Notes: generated from the letters alone by a model not told the origin. 64,000 nt of DNA from an uncultured Polaribacter sp. (GCF_947501385.1 NZ_CANMVP010000009.1:91654-155653); one strand, 5' to 3'; positions 43,204 through 53,205 are shown, counted from the stretch's first letter. Translations and numbers: made by a program.

Positions 43204-44526
43204 TTATTGAATACTCTTTAAAACTCCTTTTAAAAACTCATTTTGATTTGCTTTTTTAGTCAAACTTAAACGTACAATGACCAATTCTTCATCCGGTAAA
43301 ATATATACATTTTGTCCTTGAAAACCACTTGCAAAAAACATGTTCTTAGGAGCATCTGGGTATCTTCCTGATGAATTCAACCAAAACTGTGCGCCATACC
43401 AACCATCTGATGTAGGTGTTGGGTCTACAACATAATCTGTCCAAGATTCATCAAAAATAGGTTCACCATTCCAGTTTCCTCTGTTTAAATATAAGATGCC
43501 AAATTTCGCCCAATCTCTTGCGGTTGCCCAAGCGTACGAAGAGCCCACATAATTTCCAGATAAATCTGCTTCAATCACCATAGAATTCATACCAATTTTA
43601 TCTATTAAGTTTGTGTACCAAAAATCTAAATATTCTTGATGCGTTTTAAACTGATCTTTGATAATTCCTGATAATAAATTCGTAGTTCCAGAAGAATAAT
43701 TCCAAGTGGCATTGGGTTTGCCAACCAATTCTTTTCTTTGTTGCTCTTTGGTCATATCTCGCTCTAAAAAAAGCATTCTTGTTGCATCAGAAATTTCATC
43801 GTAGTTTTCATCCCACTCTAAACCAGAATTCATTTGAAGTAAATTATGAATTGTAATTTTACTTCTTTCATCATCTTGCCACGACTCGATTGGTGCAAGG
43901 TCTTGAACATTTATTTTTCCTTGAGATTGTAAAATTCCGAATATTGTTCCAGTGATACTTTTGGTCATAGACCAACCTAATAACTTTGAGTTTTTATCAA
44001 ATCCGTCTGCATATCTTTCTGCAATAATTTGATTTTTATAAATGATAACTCCAGCGCGTGTTTGGTTTTCTTCTTCGAATAGAAAGTCCATCGCTTTTTC
44101 TAATTGCGAATAATTTATATTTTTAAAAACGGAATCTTTTTGTGCTCCATTTCCAAAAGGAAAAGGAGTGCTGTCATCTGGTTTGGTTCTTATAGGCACT
44201 AAATAATCAGCCTCAACATCACTTTCATCTAAAATTAAAACACTTCCCAAACCTTTTCTATAAACAGCTTTTCTGGTTAACAAACCGAATGCTGAAGACG
44301 TTGCTAATTTTTTTCCTTTATCTACTTTATCTGTAGCTAGATTTACTGGTGAAAAGCTATTATCTGTCTGGTCTGTAAATGCGAGTGTTCTTTCTCCAAG
44401 AAAAACAGATGAAGCTGTATTTTTAGCGGAATAGCCCGCTAACATATTCAATTTTGGATAGTTATAAATTACAAAAATTGTTATAATTACGACTAAAAGA
44501 AGAAGTATTCGTTTTAATATTTTCAT
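43204..44526 (-). CDS. Membrane-anchored serine hydrolase, beta-lactamase/PBP-like
   Basis: A 440-aa protein with an N-terminal helix (ILLLLVVIITIFVIYNY) and the penicillin-binding-like domain: GWSMTKSITGTIFG (SxxK), YSSGTTN (Tyr motif, about residue 286) and ASGFQGQNVYI near the end in place of KTG. It is likely a periplasmic esterase or peptidase. It is convergent with the phosphoesterase (6-nt gap) and divergent from sufS. Confidence 0.82.
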   Translation of the reverse strand: MKILKRILLLLVVIITIFVIYNYPKLNMLAGYSAKNTASSVFLGERTLAFTDQTDNSFSPVNLATDKVDKGKKLATSSAFGLLTRKAVYRKGLGSVLILDESDVEADYLVPIRTKPDDSTPFPFGNGAQKDSVFKNINYSQLEKAMDFLFEEENQTRAGVIIYKNQIIAERYADGFDKNSKLLGWSMTKSITGTIFGILQSQGKINVQDLAPIESWQDDERSKITIHNLLQMNSGLEWDENYDEISDATRMLFLERDMTKEQQRKELVGKPNATWNYSSGTTNLLSGIIKDQFKTHQEYLDFWYTNLIDKIGMNSMVIEADLSGNYVGSSYAWATARDWAKFGILYLNRGNWNGEPIFDESWTDYVVDPTPTSDGWYGAQFWLNSSGRYPDAPKNMFFASGFQGQNVYILPDEELVIVRLSLTKKANQNEFLKGVLKSIQ

Positions 44527-44599
44527 TTAAAATATAATTTAATGATGTAAAAATAAGAAATTCATATTCAGTTTATGAAAACTTTAAATCTACATCCTT

Positions 44600-44607
44600 T
44601 ATCTTTG
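44600..44607 (+). promoter_or_regulatory. -7 box of sufS
   Basis: TATCTTTG at 44600-44607, inside the upstream part of the open frame. Transcription would start near 44613, so starts before that (44575) cannot be used. Confidence 0.55.
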
Positions 44608-44628
44608 TCATATAAAATGTTTTGTATG

Positions 44629-45840
44629 ATGAATGTTGATAAAATTCGTGAAGATTTCCCAATTCTAAAAAGAACGGTTCATGGGAAACCTTTGATCTAT
44701 TTTGATAATGCTGCAACTTCGCAAACACCACAAATTGTCATAGATACTATTGTAGATTATTATAGCAATTACAATGCGAATATACATAGAGGTGTGCATA
44801 CATTAAGTCAAGAAGCAACGGATAAATATGAGGAAGCACGGATAAAAATTCAGCATCATTTCAATGCAAAAAATGCTTTTGAAATTATTTTAACTTCAGG
44901 AACCACGCATAGTATAAATATGGTAGCTTCTGGGTTTTCTTCACTTTTAAAAAAAGGAGATGAAATTATTGTTTCTGCTTTAGAACATCATTCTAATATT
45001 GTGCCTTGGCAAATGCTTTGCGAGAAAACGGGTGCCATTTTAAAGGTAATTCCTATGAACTTAGAGGGTTCTTTACAGATGGATGTATATCATAATTTAG
45101 TGAATGAAAAAACAAAACTTGTTTTCTGTAATCATGTTTCTAACGCTTTAGGAACAGTAAATCCTATTGAAGAAATTATTGAAAAAGCACATCAATTTGG
45201 TGCGGCAGTACTTATTGATGGCGCACAGGCCACACCTCATATAAAACCAGATGTACAAGCTTTAGATGTAGATTTTTATGTAGCTTCTGCTCATAAATTA
45301 TGCGGACCCACAGGAGTTGGTTTGTTGTACGGAAAAGAAGAATGGTTGCAAAAACTACCTCCTTATCAAGGTGGCGGAGAAATGATCGCGACGGTTTCTT
45401 TTGAAAAAACAACCTATGCAGGTTTGCCTCATAAGTTTGAAGCGGGTACACCAAATATTTGTGGAGGAATTGCCTTTGGTGCCGCCTTAGATTATATGAA
45501 TTCAATTGGTTTTGACAATATTGCTACTTACGAAGAAGAATTATTACACTATGGTACTTCAGAATTATTAAAAATTGAAGGTTTAAAAATATACGGCACA
45601 ACAGCAGAAAAAACGGCTGTAATTTCATTTAACGTTGGCAAAATTCATCCGTATGATATTGGCGCAATTTTAGATAAATTAGGTGTTGCTGTAAGAACAG
45701 GACATCATTGTGCACAACCCATCATGGATTTCTACAAAATTCCTGGAACTATTAGAGCATCATTCTCTTTTTACAATACAAAAGAAGAAATAGCTATTTT
45801 TATCACAGCACTTAAAAAAGCTGTTTTAATGCTTTCTTAA
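44629..45840 (+). CDS. sufS: Cysteine desulfurase SufS
   Basis: A 403-aa PLP enzyme that takes sulfur from cysteine for Fe-S assembly (also selenocysteine lyase-type). The PLP lysine is K223 in ASAHKLCGPTGVG and the active-site Cys is C361 in RTGHHCAQP. The start ATG 44629 (MNVDKIREDFPIL) matches the family and falls after the promoter; ATG 44626 gives one more Met. SufE and SufT, which often follow sufS in this phylum, are absent in this window. Confidence 0.94.
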   Translation: MNVDKIREDFPILKRTVHGKPLIYFDNAATSQTPQIVIDTIVDYYSNYNANIHRGVHTLSQEATDKYEEARIKIQHHFNAKNAFEIILTSGTTHSINMVASGFSSLLKKGDEIIVSALEHHSNIVPWQMLCEKTGAILKVIPMNLEGSLQMDVYHNLVNEKTKLVFCNHVSNALGTVNPIEEIIEKAHQFGAAVLIDGAQATPHIKPDVQALDVDFYVASAHKLCGPTGVGLLYGKEEWLQKLPPYQGGGEMIATVSFEKTTYAGLPHKFEAGTPNICGGIAFGAALDYMNSIGFDNIATYEEELLHYGTSELLKIEGLKIYGTTAEKTAVISFNVGKIHPYDIGAILDKLGVAVRTGHHCAQPIMDFYKIPGTIRASFSFYNTKEEIAIFITALKKAVLMLS

Positions 45841-45865
45841 ACCATAGAAAATATACTTTTAAACC

Positions 45866-45896
45866 ACCTCTTGAGAACCTCAAGAGGTATTTTTTT
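45866..45896 (+). terminator. Intrinsic terminator after sufS
   Basis: ACCTCTTGAG, loop AAC, CTCAAGAGGT followed by ATTTTTTT. The remaining 180 nt up to 46076 contain only AT-rich sequence and a possible -7 box TATTTTTG near 45973. Confidence 0.85.
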
Positions 45897-46076
45897 GGGG
45901 TTTTTGAAAGAAAATTTTTTTATTTGAAAAAAGAATGTATATTCGTATCGTTAAAATTTTAAACATTTTATTGTATTTTTGTTATTTTTTAAACAATTAA
46001 AGCAAATATTCCTTAAATTTTTAACTGATTTTAACAAAAACTAACTAATTATTTTTAACCCCAAAACTCAATTCAC

Positions 46077-47159
46077 ATGATTAAAAAAGGATTACTAGCG
46101 TTACTTTTCGTAGGCGCTACATTTATCGGTTGTCAAGAAAACTCAACAGAAATTCCAAATGAACAACAAGTAACTGTTGACATGACAGATTTCTATTTAT
46201 TTACAGATGATGCGCAAGACTTATCTAAAACCGCTCAAAAGGGCAAAGATAAAAATTGTTATTCTATGGAAGTTCTAAACAGACAGCTAAACGAAATTCC
46301 TGGTTTATATAAAAAAATGTATGACGTAGAACATGCAACTAGAAAATTTTTAGCTGGTAAAGGAAAACCAACCAACGGTGGTGGTGGTTCTGGAGGTGGT
46401 GGTGGTACTACAGATGTTGATGTTGCCCCTATAAACGATGGTTTAGGAATTGTTAACATTCCAGTATATGTACATGTGGTATATAGCAATTCTAATCAGA
46501 ATATTAGCAATGCACAAGTTACATCTCAAATTAATGTATTGAATGAAGATTTTAGAAAAACAAACAACGATTTAAATTTACCTTCTGGAACTACTTTTGC
46601 AAATGATGCAACAGATGCTGAAATAGAATTTACCTTGGCCAATACTTTTAGATATGCTAATGCAAGAACCTCTTGGGGAACAAGAAACGAAGTAAAAGCA
46701 GCCTATCCTCCAGTAACACCAAGTACTCACTTAAATATTTGGGTTGCTGAAATTGGTGGTGGTATCTTAGGATATGCACAATTTCCTGGTGGAGCCTCAG
46801 CTACAGATGGTGTGGTAATTTCTCCTCAATATTTTGGTACTACTGGTTTTGTTGCTGCTCCTTTTGATAAAGGAAGAACTGCAACTCACGAAGTGGGACA
46901 TTACTTAAACCTACGCCATATTTGGGGTGATGGAAGATGTCGTCAAGATGATTTTGTTGCAGATACACCAAGTTCTGATGGACCCAACTATGGTTGTCCA
47001 TCGTACCCAACGGTAAACTGTAAAACTCCAGATATGACGATGAATTATATGGATTATACAAACGATGCTTGTATGTACATGTTTACAGACGGCCAACGTA
47101 ACAGAATGAGAGCTATTCTTGTTGCTGGTGGAGCAAGAGCTTCTTTAGCTGGAAACTAA
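46077..47159 (+). CDS. Secreted zinc metalloprotease, M43 (pappalysin-like)
   Basis: A 360-aa exported protease with a lipobox (VGATFIGCQEN, Cys about 20). A propeptide-like part with a Gly-rich linker (about residues 98-113) is followed by the metzincin site H271-E-x-x-H275-x5-H281 (HEVGHYLNLRH) and the Met-turn MNYMDYTNDACM. Cys in GRCRQDDF and NYGCPSYPTVNC are the conserved disulfide-forming residues of M43. It cleaves proteins at the cell surface. No T9SS sorting domain is present, so it is anchored as a lipoprotein. Confidence 0.88.
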   Translation: MIKKGLLALLFVGATFIGCQENSTEIPNEQQVTVDMTDFYLFTDDAQDLSKTAQKGKDKNCYSMEVLNRQLNEIPGLYKKMYDVEHATRKFLAGKGKPTNGGGGSGGGGGTTDVDVAPINDGLGIVNIPVYVHVVYSNSNQNISNAQVTSQINVLNEDFRKTNNDLNLPSGTTFANDATDAEIEFTLANTFRYANARTSWGTRNEVKAAYPPVTPSTHLNIWVAEIGGGILGYAQFPGGASATDGVVISPQYFGTTGFVAAPFDKGRTATHEVGHYLNLRHIWGDGRCRQDDFVADTPSSDGPNYGCPSYPTVNCKTPDMTMNYMDYTNDACMYMFTDGQRNRMRAILVAGGARASLAGN

Positions 47160-47178
47160 TAAATAATTCCCCTATATT

Positions 47179-47205
47179 AAAGGCGCCTTTTAAGGCGTCT
47201 TTTTT
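47179..47205 (+). terminator. Intrinsic terminator after the metalloprotease
   Basis: AAAGGCGCC, loop TTTTAA, GGCGTCTTT with a U-run. Confidence 0.75.
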
Positions 47206-47227
47206 ATTTATAATAAGCTCTAAACCT

Positions 47228-47644
47228 ATGAAAAATTTGTATAAGATTTCCTTATTTATTCTATTTATAATAAGTTCTTGTGCTGCTCAAAAGGAGATGC
47301 ATAACAATATTATTATTGAATACAAGGCACAAACAAGAGGCAGTTTCCTTTCAATTAAAGTCGAGAATGATTCTATTTTCTACAAGACATTCAATTTAGA
47401 AAAAACAACAGCTTTAAAAGAGGAAGAAATTCAGAATATAGTAGTTGAAGTAAAAAAACTAAACCTTTCTAAAATCAGCTCTTTAGAAGCACCAAGCACG
47501 AAAAGGTTTTCAGACGGAGCCTTAGCAGCCACAATAAAGATTATAAATTCTGAAGACACTTTTATCTCCTCTGAATTTGATCATGAAAACCCACCAAAAG
47601 AACTTTTAGAATTGTATGTATTATTGGTAAAATATACCAAATAA
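47228..47644 (+). CDS. Small lipoprotein of unknown function
   Basis: A 138-aa lipoprotein (ISLFILFIISSCAAQ, Cys about 18). The remainder is a compact alpha/beta domain (IIIEYKAQTRGSFLSIKVEN ... FSDGALAATIKIINSEDTFI) without a known name to me. It is transcribed alone and ended by a hairpin. Confidence 0.55.
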   Translation: MKNLYKISLFILFIISSCAAQKEMHNNIIIEYKAQTRGSFLSIKVENDSIFYKTFNLEKTTALKEEEIQNIVVEVKKLNLSKISSLEAPSTKRFSDGALAATIKIINSEDTFISSEFDHENPPKELLELYVLLVKYTK

Positions 47645-47673
47645 AAAAGTTGAGCGGATGCTCAACTTTTTTT
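47643..47673. terminator. Bidirectional intrinsic terminator
   Basis: AAAAAAGTTGAGC, loop GGAT, GCTCAACTTTTTTT. It is located between the small lipoprotein (plus) and the SGNH lipoprotein (minus), with A and T runs on the two sides, so it can act for both. Confidence 0.85.
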
Positions 47674-47696
47674 ATTTTATATGAAATAAACTTACT

Positions 47697-49226
47697 CTAT
47701 CTGAAAGACTGAGAATAAACAACTGGTAAATCTTTTGCTGTATTAACATTGTTAGATGCTACAAAGTTAGACCCGTATTTAGCGTCTATAGATTCTAAAA
47801 TTTTATTAGCCATTAAACCATAGCCTCTTGTCGTTAAGTGAATTCCATCTAAACTCACTAAACCACCAGATACAAAGCTAGTAGTAAGAGAAAATTCATC
47901 GAATTTAGCCCCAGTAGATGCCGCAGCATTTAAAATAACATTTAAATCTGTAACTGCTAAATCATTCGCATTCGCAATACTTGTAATACTTGCATTATAT
48001 GCATCTGTTGCTGATTGAATCGCAGTCTTTTCTTCTGGTGTTAACACCCATTTATCTTCTAAAGGTACAGATACTCCATTAATTAACTGTGGGTTTCCTC
48101 CTACAGCTGTTCCTATAAACCCTGAGCTTGTTAATACTAAGAAATCTTCAGCAGTTGCTTGTCTATATTTTGGAATTGCAGCAAAAGCTCCATTAATAGC
48201 TCCTAAATCTGTTAAATCTTCATCTACAATTACTACTGCATTTTGACCTTCAGCAAAAGAAATTGTTCTTTTATCTAATTCTTCTTGAGTAAACAGACCT
48301 GTTGCAGATAAAGCTGCAAAAGCACTTTGTAAACCTCCATTATAAACTGCATAACCTGCATTTACAGCAGCTGCAGTACCTGCGTTCATTGGTACTGGAT
48401 TATAAGGAACTGTTGTAAAGAAAGGCAAATTTACAATTGATGGTACTGTTACAATAACTCCTTTAGCTCCATTTGAAGTTAAGGCTGTTACCATACCGTT
48501 CATAACATTTTCAAATAATATAGGTGAGGTAATATCGTTTCCACTATAAGTTCTTGCATCTACATTTGTAGTTTGTACTGTTCCTGTTCCACCTGAAGTA
48601 GCATAAGACAATACATCATTACCTCCAATTTCGGAAATGCTGAAAAAAGTTGGTCCCTGTGCTACCGCATCTATTAAAACAGTTGTAGTTTCAGAACTAG
48701 ACATTCTAGCAAAATACGGGTTTGCTGTACCAGCTAAAACACCTGGTATACTTCCATATCCTGGAGCAACCATATGAAAACTTTTCGCACCTGGTATACC
48801 ATAGTTATTAAATTTACCTGAAAGCTTATTTGTTGTTTCTGTTGTTGGTGTAGCATCTAAACGAACTGGACCAGCACCATTAAAATATAATCTTGGTTCA
48901 GCAATAACTTGCCCGCCATAAGTTAAACCTCCAATATTATCATTCACTAAAGGCTGAATAAAGTCTCCACCACCCATGGCAATCATTTGGTTTGCCATCA
49001 TTTTTGGAAAAGAGCTTTCTTGACCTGCTAAAAATAAAGTTCCATCTACAACTCCCCCAGAAAAAGAAGCACCAAGTGCTACGTAATTAGAGAAATCTGC
49101 AGAACCTGATGTAGCTTCTGGATATATTACTGTCTCTACTTCAATTGGATCTAATTCATTATTTACATCACAAGATGCAACTCCAATTGACAAAAGTAGT
49201 AGCCCTATATATTTATAATTTTTCAT
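47697..49226 (-). CDS. SGNH/GDSL-hydrolase-like lipoprotein
   Basis: A 509-aa lipoprotein (LLLLSIGVASCDV, Cys 19). It has SGNH blocks: block I NYVALGASFSGGV (Ser), block III SEIGGNDVLSYA (Gly-x-Asn), and block V GIHLTTRGYGLMAN (Asp-x-x-His replaced by DGIHL with Asp nearby: LVSLDGIHL). The insert of about 250 residues is longer than in a minimal SGNH hydrolase. In flavobacteria such lipoproteins follow a TonB receptor, as here (19-nt gap), suggesting lipid or ester processing for uptake at the outer membrane. Confidence 0.78.
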   Translation of the reverse strand: MKNYKYIGLLLLSIGVASCDVNNELDPIEVETVIYPEATSGSADFSNYVALGASFSGGVVDGTLFLAGQESSFPKMMANQMIAMGGGDFIQPLVNDNIGGLTYGGQVIAEPRLYFNGAGPVRLDATPTTETTNKLSGKFNNYGIPGAKSFHMVAPGYGSIPGVLAGTANPYFARMSSSETTTVLIDAVAQGPTFFSISEIGGNDVLSYATSGGTGTVQTTNVDARTYSGNDITSPILFENVMNGMVTALTSNGAKGVIVTVPSIVNLPFFTTVPYNPVPMNAGTAAAVNAGYAVYNGGLQSAFAALSATGLFTQEELDKRTISFAEGQNAVVIVDEDLTDLGAINGAFAAIPKYRQATAEDFLVLTSSGFIGTAVGGNPQLINGVSVPLEDKWVLTPEEKTAIQSATDAYNASITSIANANDLAVTDLNVILNAAASTGAKFDEFSLTTSFVSGGLVSLDGIHLTTRGYGLMANKILESIDAKYGSNFVASNNVNTAKDLPVVYSQSFR

Positions 49227-49245
49227 AAAATATTCTATTTTTTTA

Positions 49246-51963
49246 TTAGTTATTAATTGTCCAAGAAAGGTAGTATTGAGAACCTACAGCTCCAACTCCT
49301 GGTGCACTAAAATACTCTTCACCTGTTAAGTTTGCACCACCTAATTTAAATACAGATTTCCAACTAGGCACTGTATAGTTAATTTGTGCATCAAAAACAG
49401 TTCTACCATCTACTGTAGCATCTAAGAAAGTAGATTCCCATACAAACTCATTTTGCCATCTTGCATTGAAATTAAAACCAAAGTTTTTAAATAAGTTCGT
49501 ATTACCAAACTGTAATTTAAATTTGTGTTCTGGTGTATTAAAACCTGCCTCAAAATCTGGATCAGAAGCTTGGTCAAAATCAAATTTAGCATAGGTATAA
49601 TTTACGCCTAGGTCAAAACCATTAAAAATCTTTGTATTTAAACCAATAGAAGCTCCATAAGAACTAATGTCTGCTGTGGTGTTGGTATATACTTGAAATG
49701 CTTTAAAATCTCCATTTTGAAGTGCTAAAAGAGACAAACTATTGTCTCCTACGGTTCCATAAAAAGGAACTAAAACATTTTTACCAGAAATAAAATCTTG
49801 ATAGCTGTTATAATACCCACTTAGGTCTACTGTAATTCTAGACTCACCTGCGTTTATAAGACCTCTATACCCCAATTCAAAAGCGGTTACTTCTTCTGGT
49901 TTTACCAAAGGTGCGCTTGATGCTGCTGGAGCACCATTCTGAACTGAAGTTGCAGAAAAAGAATTTTCATAAGCCAATCTACCAGACAAAGTGGTGGTTG
50001 ATCCACCAACAATTGGTTGACCTGCTGTACTAACATTTAAAGGAGAACTGGTGTATCTGTCTAAGTTATCTGGAGCAGAACCTACTAAGATTGCTGCACC
50101 TGCATCTAAACCAATGTATTGATCTTGTGTTGTTGGGTTCCTAAATCCTTTTTGAAAAGAAGCTCTAAAATTATCATTTTTATTTTCACCTGCTGCATAG
50201 GCTAAAGAAACTCTTGGTGAAAAATTACCATCAAAATTTTGTGCTTTGTCATAACGAACAGAAGCTGTAAATTTTAAACGATCATCTTCTAAAAACTTCT
50301 TTTGCATTTGTGTATAAACTCCATACTCATCATAATCAATAGGGCCATCATAGTCTGTAAAAATACTTCCGTTAGAATTCAAAGAGTATCTTCTATAAGA
50401 ACCCCCTACTTGAAATTCTGCCCACTCTATAAGGTCTTGAAAATTATAATTTACATCTGAATGGTATAATTTTGTTTGATCTTGAAATCTAGATCCCGTA
50501 ACTAAACTTGGATCTGATGTTACATCATCAAAAGCCGCTTGAAATCCTGGAGTTCCAGGAATTAAACGTCCTGTATCTGCTGCTGCTCTTGCTGCAACAT
50601 GAGAACCTGTTACTAAATATGTTCCTGCATATTGTTGAAACCAATCTTGATCAGATTTCCATCTTCTATTAATATTGATTGCTGCAAAACGAGAATCGTA
50701 TGAATTTCCTGCATCTTCTGTAGTAACATAACCTCTTACAAAAAAGTTTTTACCTCTTAATTCTAATTTCTGTTGTGCCAAATAAAAATCTCTAATATTG
50801 TATCTGTTTGCTCCTTGATAGATGGTATTACCAACTCCAAATTTCGAGTTAAAGATCAATTCTAAACGGTCATCTCCAAAAGGACGATAATGCAAAGCTG
50901 TATTTAATTTGACACTTTTAGCTTCATAATCTTTCATTAAATCTACTTCTTGGTAACCCGTTCTACTTACTCTACCAACTGCGCCACCTAAATCTACAGC
51001 AACCTCGTCTCCATAGATGTTTAAGCCATCAAAATCATTTATGGATCTATCTCCAGGAGCATATTCTCCATTTGCTGTATTTCTATAATCTGTAGCAAAC
51101 CATTCTGTTCCTTTTAAATAAGAAAGTGTTGCCTTTGCTGCAAACTTTTCAGAGAACGCATAGGCCATTCTAATATTAAGATCATGAAAATTATTGTCTC
51201 CTGCAGCGTCTTGACTCGTTAAACCTTGTTTGTATGAAAAACTGATTCCTTGATCATTAAAAGGACTTCTACTTGTCATAAACATAATTCCATTAAATGC
51301 ATTTGCACCGTATAGTGCAGATGATGCACCTGGAAGTAATTCTACTGTATTTACGTCTAATTCAGACATTCCTAAAAGATTACCAATCGCAAAGTTTAAT
51401 GCGGGTGATGAATTATCCATACCATCTACCAATTGCATAAAACGAGTATTTGCAAAGGTGGCAAAACCTCTTGTATTTACAGATTTAAACGTTAAACTGT
51501 TGGTATTAACATCTACCCCTTTTAAATTTTCTAAACCATCATAAAATGAAGGTGCAGAAGTATTTTTAATTGCTCTTGCATCCATTCTTTCTACAGTTAC
51601 CGGAGACTCCATAATGCGCTCTGGAGTTCTAGAAGCAGAAACAACAATCTCATCTAAAGAAGTTTCATTCTCTGTTAAAAGAACGTCTATTTTTTGATTT
51701 TTCTTTGTAATCTCAACTTTTTCCATTTTGTACCCTAAAACCGATATTTCTAGCGTAAAAGGAGGGTTATCTGTTACTTGTAAAACAAAATTACCATCAA
51801 AATCTGTGTTGGTTCCAACAGCTTTGTTTTCAATTTTAATGTTTGCCCCTGGAAGCGTTTCTCCTGTTTTTGCATCTTTAACTGTACCAGTTACAGTGGT
51901 TTGCCCAACCATTGCAACGCTACTAAAAGCTATACATGCAAGTAGTAAAATTTTTTTTATCAT
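49246..51963 (-). CDS. TonB-dependent outer-membrane receptor
   Basis: A 905-aa receptor: signal peptide (MIKKILLLACIAFSSVAMVG), CarboxypepD-regulatory-like domain (VTGTVKDAKTGETLPGANI), the N-terminal TonB-box-like DEIVVSASRTPERIME, the plug (GLENLKGVDVNTNSLTFKSV, LPGASSALYGANAFNGIMFM) and a barrel ending in AGVGAVGSQYYLSWTINN-type aromatic strands. Transport substrate unknown; the linked SGNH lipoprotein hints at a lipid or fatty acid. Full length. Confidence 0.9.
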   Translation of the reverse strand: MIKKILLLACIAFSSVAMVGQTTVTGTVKDAKTGETLPGANIKIENKAVGTNTDFDGNFVLQVTDNPPFTLEISVLGYKMEKVEITKKNQKIDVLLTENETSLDEIVVSASRTPERIMESPVTVERMDARAIKNTSAPSFYDGLENLKGVDVNTNSLTFKSVNTRGFATFANTRFMQLVDGMDNSSPALNFAIGNLLGMSELDVNTVELLPGASSALYGANAFNGIMFMTSRSPFNDQGISFSYKQGLTSQDAAGDNNFHDLNIRMAYAFSEKFAAKATLSYLKGTEWFATDYRNTANGEYAPGDRSINDFDGLNIYGDEVAVDLGGAVGRVSRTGYQEVDLMKDYEAKSVKLNTALHYRPFGDDRLELIFNSKFGVGNTIYQGANRYNIRDFYLAQQKLELRGKNFFVRGYVTTEDAGNSYDSRFAAININRRWKSDQDWFQQYAGTYLVTGSHVAARAAADTGRLIPGTPGFQAAFDDVTSDPSLVTGSRFQDQTKLYHSDVNYNFQDLIEWAEFQVGGSYRRYSLNSNGSIFTDYDGPIDYDEYGVYTQMQKKFLEDDRLKFTASVRYDKAQNFDGNFSPRVSLAYAAGENKNDNFRASFQKGFRNPTTQDQYIGLDAGAAILVGSAPDNLDRYTSSPLNVSTAGQPIVGGSTTTLSGRLAYENSFSATSVQNGAPAASSAPLVKPEEVTAFELGYRGLINAGESRITVDLSGYYNSYQDFISGKNVLVPFYGTVGDNSLSLLALQNGDFKAFQVYTNTTADISSYGASIGLNTKIFNGFDLGVNYTYAKFDFDQASDPDFEAGFNTPEHKFKLQFGNTNLFKNFGFNFNARWQNEFVWESTFLDATVDGRTVFDAQINYTVPSWKSVFKLGGANLTGEEYFSAPGVGAVGSQYYLSWTINN

Positions 51964-52127
51964 AATTTAAATTAATTTGTTAACTATTATGCAAAATACA
52001 ATTTTTTTTGAATAATTAATTATTTGGCTACTTTTTTTATGATTTTAATAAAATAAGCCTCTCAAAAGCACTAATTATTAAAGACTATAAAACAGTAGTG
52101 GTCTTCTATTTTGACCATTAGTTATCG

Positions 52128-52135
52128 TACATTTG
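52128..52135 (+). promoter_or_regulatory. -7 box of ribF
   Basis: TACATTTG at 52128-52135 with TTG at 52111-52113 upstream, 19 nt before the TTG start at 52155. Confidence 0.5.
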
Positions 52136-52154
52136 TGGTATAAAATTAATTTGA

Positions 52155-53087
52155 TTGAAGACAATTAACAGCATTGCTAACTTTAAAACCACTGAAAAAA
52201 CTTTTGTGACCATTGGCACCTTTGATGGCGTTCATTTTGGACATCAAAAAATATTAGAAAAACTTGTAGTCGAAGCAAAAAATGCGGGTAAAAAGTCTGT
52301 TTTATTAACTTTTTTTCCGCACCCTAGAATGGTTTTGCAAAAAGATGCTACCATTGAACTGATTAACTCAATTGAAGAACGCACAAAACTTTTAGAAAAA
52401 ACGGGCTTAGACTATTTAATTATACATCCTTTTAGTAAAGAATTTTCTAGAATGACAGCGCTAGAATTTGTGCGAGATATTTTGGTAAATACCTTTAATA
52501 TTTCTAAATTAATTATTGGTTATGACCATCACTTTGGAAAAAACAGAGAGGGAAATATTGAGCAACTAACAGAATACAGTCACGTATATGATTTTAAAGT
52601 CGAAGAAATTCCTGCACAAGATATTGATGATGTTTCTGTAAGCTCTACCAAAATTAGACGCGCTTTAGCTGCTGGAAATCTAAAAACCGCTAACAATTAT
52701 TTAGGATATCATTTTATGCTGAATGGGAAAGTGATAAATGGTAAAAAATTAGGCGGTAAAATTGGGTACCCAACAGCAAATATAGATATAAAAGAGGCTT
52801 ATAAATTGATTCCAAAAACGGGTGTTTATGTGGTAAAATCATCCATAGAAAATAAAACTATTTTTGGAATGATGAATATTGGAAGTAGACCAACAGTAAA
52901 TGGAAAACACCAAACGATTGAAGTTCATTTTTTCGATTTTAATCAAGATCTGTATGGTAAAAACCTCACTATAGAACTCATTTATTTTCTGCGTGACGAG
53001 CATAAGTTCGACTCTGTAGACTCTTTAATTCTTCAACTTAAAAAAGATGAAGAAACTGCAAGAGACTATATGAAAATGAATCTTTAG
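52155..53087 (+). CDS. ribF: Bifunctional riboflavin kinase/FMN adenylyltransferase
   Basis: A 310-aa enzyme making FMN from riboflavin and FAD from FMN. N-terminal nucleotidyltransferase: TIGTFDGVHFGHQKI and FFPHPRMVLQ, then GYDHHFGKNREGN; C-terminal flavokinase: GKVINGKKLGGKIGYPTANID, GVYVVKS and MNIGSRPTVNG. The only usable start is TTG at 52155 (a TGA precedes it directly in frame, and no Met occurs before the catalytic core). No FMN riboswitch is seen upstream. Confidence 0.93.
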   Translation: MKTINSIANFKTTEKTFVTIGTFDGVHFGHQKILEKLVVEAKNAGKKSVLLTFFPHPRMVLQKDATIELINSIEERTKLLEKTGLDYLIIHPFSKEFSRMTALEFVRDILVNTFNISKLIIGYDHHFGKNREGNIEQLTEYSHVYDFKVEEIPAQDIDDVSVSSTKIRRALAAGNLKTANNYLGYHFMLNGKVINGKKLGGKIGYPTANIDIKEAYKLIPKTGVYVVKSSIENKTIFGMMNIGSRPTVNGKHQTIEVHFFDFNQDLYGKNLTIELIYFLRDEHKFDSVDSLILQLKKDEETARDYMKMNL

Positions 53088-53197
53088 CTTTTCGCCACGA
53101 ATGCACGAATTAAAAAAGGCCAAATCTGTCTTTTCTAGGTGTCTTTTTCGTCAGATTTTTTATTTTTGAATTAATGGTAATTCAAAAAGACAAATTA

Positions 53198-53205
53198 TAT
53201 ATTTG
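53198..53205 (+). promoter_or_regulatory. -7 box of serS
   Basis: TATATTTG at 53198-53205, 20 nt before the serS ATG. Confidence 0.55.

Noticed and set aside
52000..52154. FMN riboswitch upstream of ribF
   Set aside because: No RFN-element conserved segments are present.
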